Assembly: GCA_019419505.1 (NCBI GenBank)
Contig: DXZS01000004.1
Coordinates: forward strand, 62,001-126,000
Source: Collinsella sp.
GTDB lineage: Bacteria > Actinomycetota > Coriobacteriia > Coriobacteriales > Coriobacteriaceae
DNA: 64,000 nt
Reading direction: 5' to 3'
This document shows positions 62,512 through 64,000 of the stretch, piece by piece. The translations under genes and the position numbers were made by a program. Position 1 is the stretch's first letter. Each line of letters starts with the position of its first letter. A model generated the notes under the pieces. The model was not told the DNA's origin, made no database searches, and saw only the letters and a list, made by a program, of their open reading frames with translations.

Positions 62512-63791
62512 ATGGTCTTAAGAATGCTTTCCGCATCAAAGAATTGCGCGAAAAGATTCTTTTTACCATAGCTATGCTCGTCGTGTACCGCATTGGTGCG
62601 CACGTTCCTGTGCCCGGCATTCCCTTCCAGGGGATGCTGGGCCTTTTCTCGACCGATAACAATTCGGTCGCCGCAGGTGCTATGGCCCTCCTGAATCTTT
62701 TCTCTGGCGGCGCGTTGAGCTATGTGTCGGTGTTTTCGCTGGGCATCATGCCTTACATCACCAGCTCGATCATCCTCCAGATGCTCCAGGCCGTCGTGCC
62801 TTCCCTGCATGAGCTTGCCCGCGAGGGCGAGGTCGGTCAGACCAAGATTACGCAGTATTCGCGTTACCTCACCCTGGCTCTGGCAATCCTCAACTCCGTG
62901 GGTTACCTCTTCCTCTTTAAGAGCTTCGGTATCAGCTTCAATGGCGCCGGCGCTCCCGAGATCATCTTCGACCTCATGATCGTCGGTACGCTCACCGCGG
63001 GCGCTATGCTGATCATGTGGATTGGTGAGCTCATTACCCAGCGCGGTATCGGCAATGGCATGTCGCTGATCATCTTCGCGAACATCATGGCCGGTCTGCC
63101 GCAGGCTATCTTCTCCAGCACCGAGGGCAATGCCGGTGGCATCATCACCATGGTGATCATCTGCGCCATCATCCTGCTGGTTATCCCGCTGATTGTTTTC
63201 CTTGAGCGCGGCCAGCGCCGCATCCCGGTCTCCTACGCCAAACGCGTCGTGGGCCGTCGCATGATGGGTGGCCAGACCACCTACCTGCCCATCAAGGTCA
63301 ACACCGCGGGTGTCGTGCCGATCATCTTCGCTTCGGCGCTGCTGTACTTCCCGGCTCAGATTGCCGTGTTCTTCCCCGGTATCGGCTGGATTCAGGCAGT
63401 TGCCTCCGCGCTTTCGACCGGTTGGCTCAACTGGGTGCTTAACGTTGTCCTCATCGTGTTCTTCGCGTACTTCTACACCTCTATGGTGTTCAACCCCGAT
63501 GACACGGCCGATAACCTTAAGAAGCAGGGCGGCTTTATTCCGGGCGTGCGTCCGGGTAGGGCTACCGCGGCCTACATCAAGAACGCGCTCAACAAGATTA
63601 CGCTTCCCAGCGCTGTCTTTTTGGCGCTCATCGCTATCGTGCCTTCGATCATCTTCTCCTTCACGGGTAACCATCTGATCCAGGCATTTGGCGGCACGTC
63701 CATCCTCATCATGGTCGGCGTCGTGCTCGACACGGTCGATAAGCTCGAAGGCCAGATCAAGATGTATGATTACGATGGATTCTTTAAATAG
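62505..63791 (+). CDS. secY: Preprotein translocase subunit SecY
   Basis: SecY forms the membrane channel of the general secretion system with SecE and SecG. The 428-residue protein has ten hydrophobic segments, the cytoplasmic loop ERGQRRIPVSYAKRVVGRR that contacts SecA and ribosomes, and the conserved IGAHVPVPGIP in the first external region. The GTG at 62505 overlaps the rplO stop by 7 bases; the nearby ATG at 62512 is out of frame. adk follows after 18 bp, as in most bacteria. Confidence 0.97.
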   Translation: MLNGLKNAFRIKELREKILFTIAMLVVYRIGAHVPVPGIPFQGMLGLFSTDNNSVAAGAMALLNLFSGGALSYVSVFSLGIMPYITSSIILQMLQAVVPSLHELAREGEVGQTKITQYSRYLTLALAILNSVGYLFLFKSFGISFNGAGAPEIIFDLMIVGTLTAGAMLIMWIGELITQRGIGNGMSLIIFANIMAGLPQAIFSSTEGNAGGIITMVIICAIILLVIPLIVFLERGQRRIPVSYAKRVVGRRMMGGQTTYLPIKVNTAGVVPIIFASALLYFPAQIAVFFPGIGWIQAVASALSTGWLNWVLNVVLIVFFAYFYTSMVFNPDDTADNLKKQGGFIPGVRPGRATAAYIKNALNKITLPSAVFLALIAIVPSIIFSFTGNHLIQAFGGTSILIMVGVVLDTVDKLEGQIKMYDYDGFFK

Positions 63792-63809
63792 GCTAGAGGA
63801 GGATTGCTC

Positions 63810-64000
63810 ATGAACCTCGTATTGCTCGGAGCTCCGGGTGCCGGCAAGGGCACCGTCGCACAGGAGCTCGTCGCCGAGTTTGGCGTCGCTCACATTTCCA
63901 CGGGCGACCTGCTGCGTGCTGCCGTCAAGGGTGGCACCGAGCTTGGTATTCAGGCTAAGAAGTACATGGACGCTGGCGAGCTCGTTCCCGACCAGCTCGT
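63810..64000 (+). CDS. adk: Adenylate kinase (3' end outside window)
   Basis: Adenylate kinase interconverts ATP, AMP and ADP. The visible 63 residues begin MNLVLLGAPGAGKGTVAQEL, with the P-loop GAPGAGKGT at positions 7-15, and continue with the AMP-binding STGDLLRAAVKGGTELG. The ATG at 63810 follows GAGGAGGA. The gene runs off the end of the window. Its position after secY is standard for the spc region. Confidence 0.97.
   Translation, partial: MNLVLLGAPGAGKGTVAQELVAEFGVAHISTGDLLRAAVKGGTELGIQAKKYMDAGELVPDQL

Overview
The window looks like a chromosome segment of a high-GC, gut-type actinobacterium of the class Coriobacteriia, most likely Collinsella or a close relative. The reasons are ribosomal proteins with actinobacterial features (zinc-type S14, long L16 tail), GTG and TTG starts with strong Shine-Dalgarno sites, an AccD-AccA fusion next to FabK-type fatty acid synthesis, and an anaerobic molybdenum-hydroxylase/purine gene set. 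The genus is inferred from general knowledge and was not checked by alignment.

Layout. 1-6540: the end of a probable rpoC, an ECF sigma/membrane regulator pair, then rpsL-rpsG-fusA-rpsJ. 6599-19951: birA facing a complete fatty acid synthesis and acetyl-CoA carboxylase operon (fabH-acpP-fabK-fabD-fabG-fabF-accB-fabZ-accC-accDA), an orphan PTS EIIC, a cation efflux protein and a histidine phosphatase. 20193-26251: rplC-rplD-rplW-rplB-rpsS-rplV-rpsC-rplP-rpmC-rpsQ-rplN-rplX, ending in a strong terminator. 26252-58800: a 32.5-kb block inside what is normally one spc operon. It holds an oxidoreductase/DeoR pair, an RluA pseudouridine synthase, a U32 peptidase, RidA, and from 33 kb on a purine/urate-type catabolic island. 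58814-64000: rplE-rpsZ-rpsH-rplF-rplR-rpsE-rpmD-rplO-secY-adk. The S10-spc ribosomal superoperon is therefore cut into three pieces, each with its own terminator and promoter-like leader.

The catabolic island contains two NCS2 xanthine/urate permeases (at its two ends), ssnA, ygfK, a polyferredoxin, an xdhD-like molybdenum hydroxylase, dpaL (ygeX), ygeY, ygeW, mocA (ygfJ), hyuA, yqeC, yqeB and xdhC, plus two YheO/DauR-type regulators. This matches the E. coli yge/ygf/yqe locus, which has been linked to selenium-dependent molybdenum hydroxylases and to anaerobic purine breakdown in gut bacteria. Uptake, hydroxylation/reduction, ring opening, ammonia release and cofactor maturation are all represented. 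A separate FAD subunit, carbamate kinase and selD are not in the window.

Non-coding DNA is unusually structured. The most striking element is a three-copy family of nested palindromes (2726-2864, 19987-20143, 49297-49414). Its core is conserved, while the long outer arms differ completely between copies yet remain complementary within each copy. Other structures are a six-fold alternating 15-bp motif (28623-28840), hairpin arrays flanking an ATPase gene, exact 23-bp and 33-bp tandem arrays around an ATPase remnant, and a recurring palindromic motif upstream of rpsL, rplC, rplB, rplN and rplE. I found no rRNA, tRNA, CRISPR array or insertion sequence.
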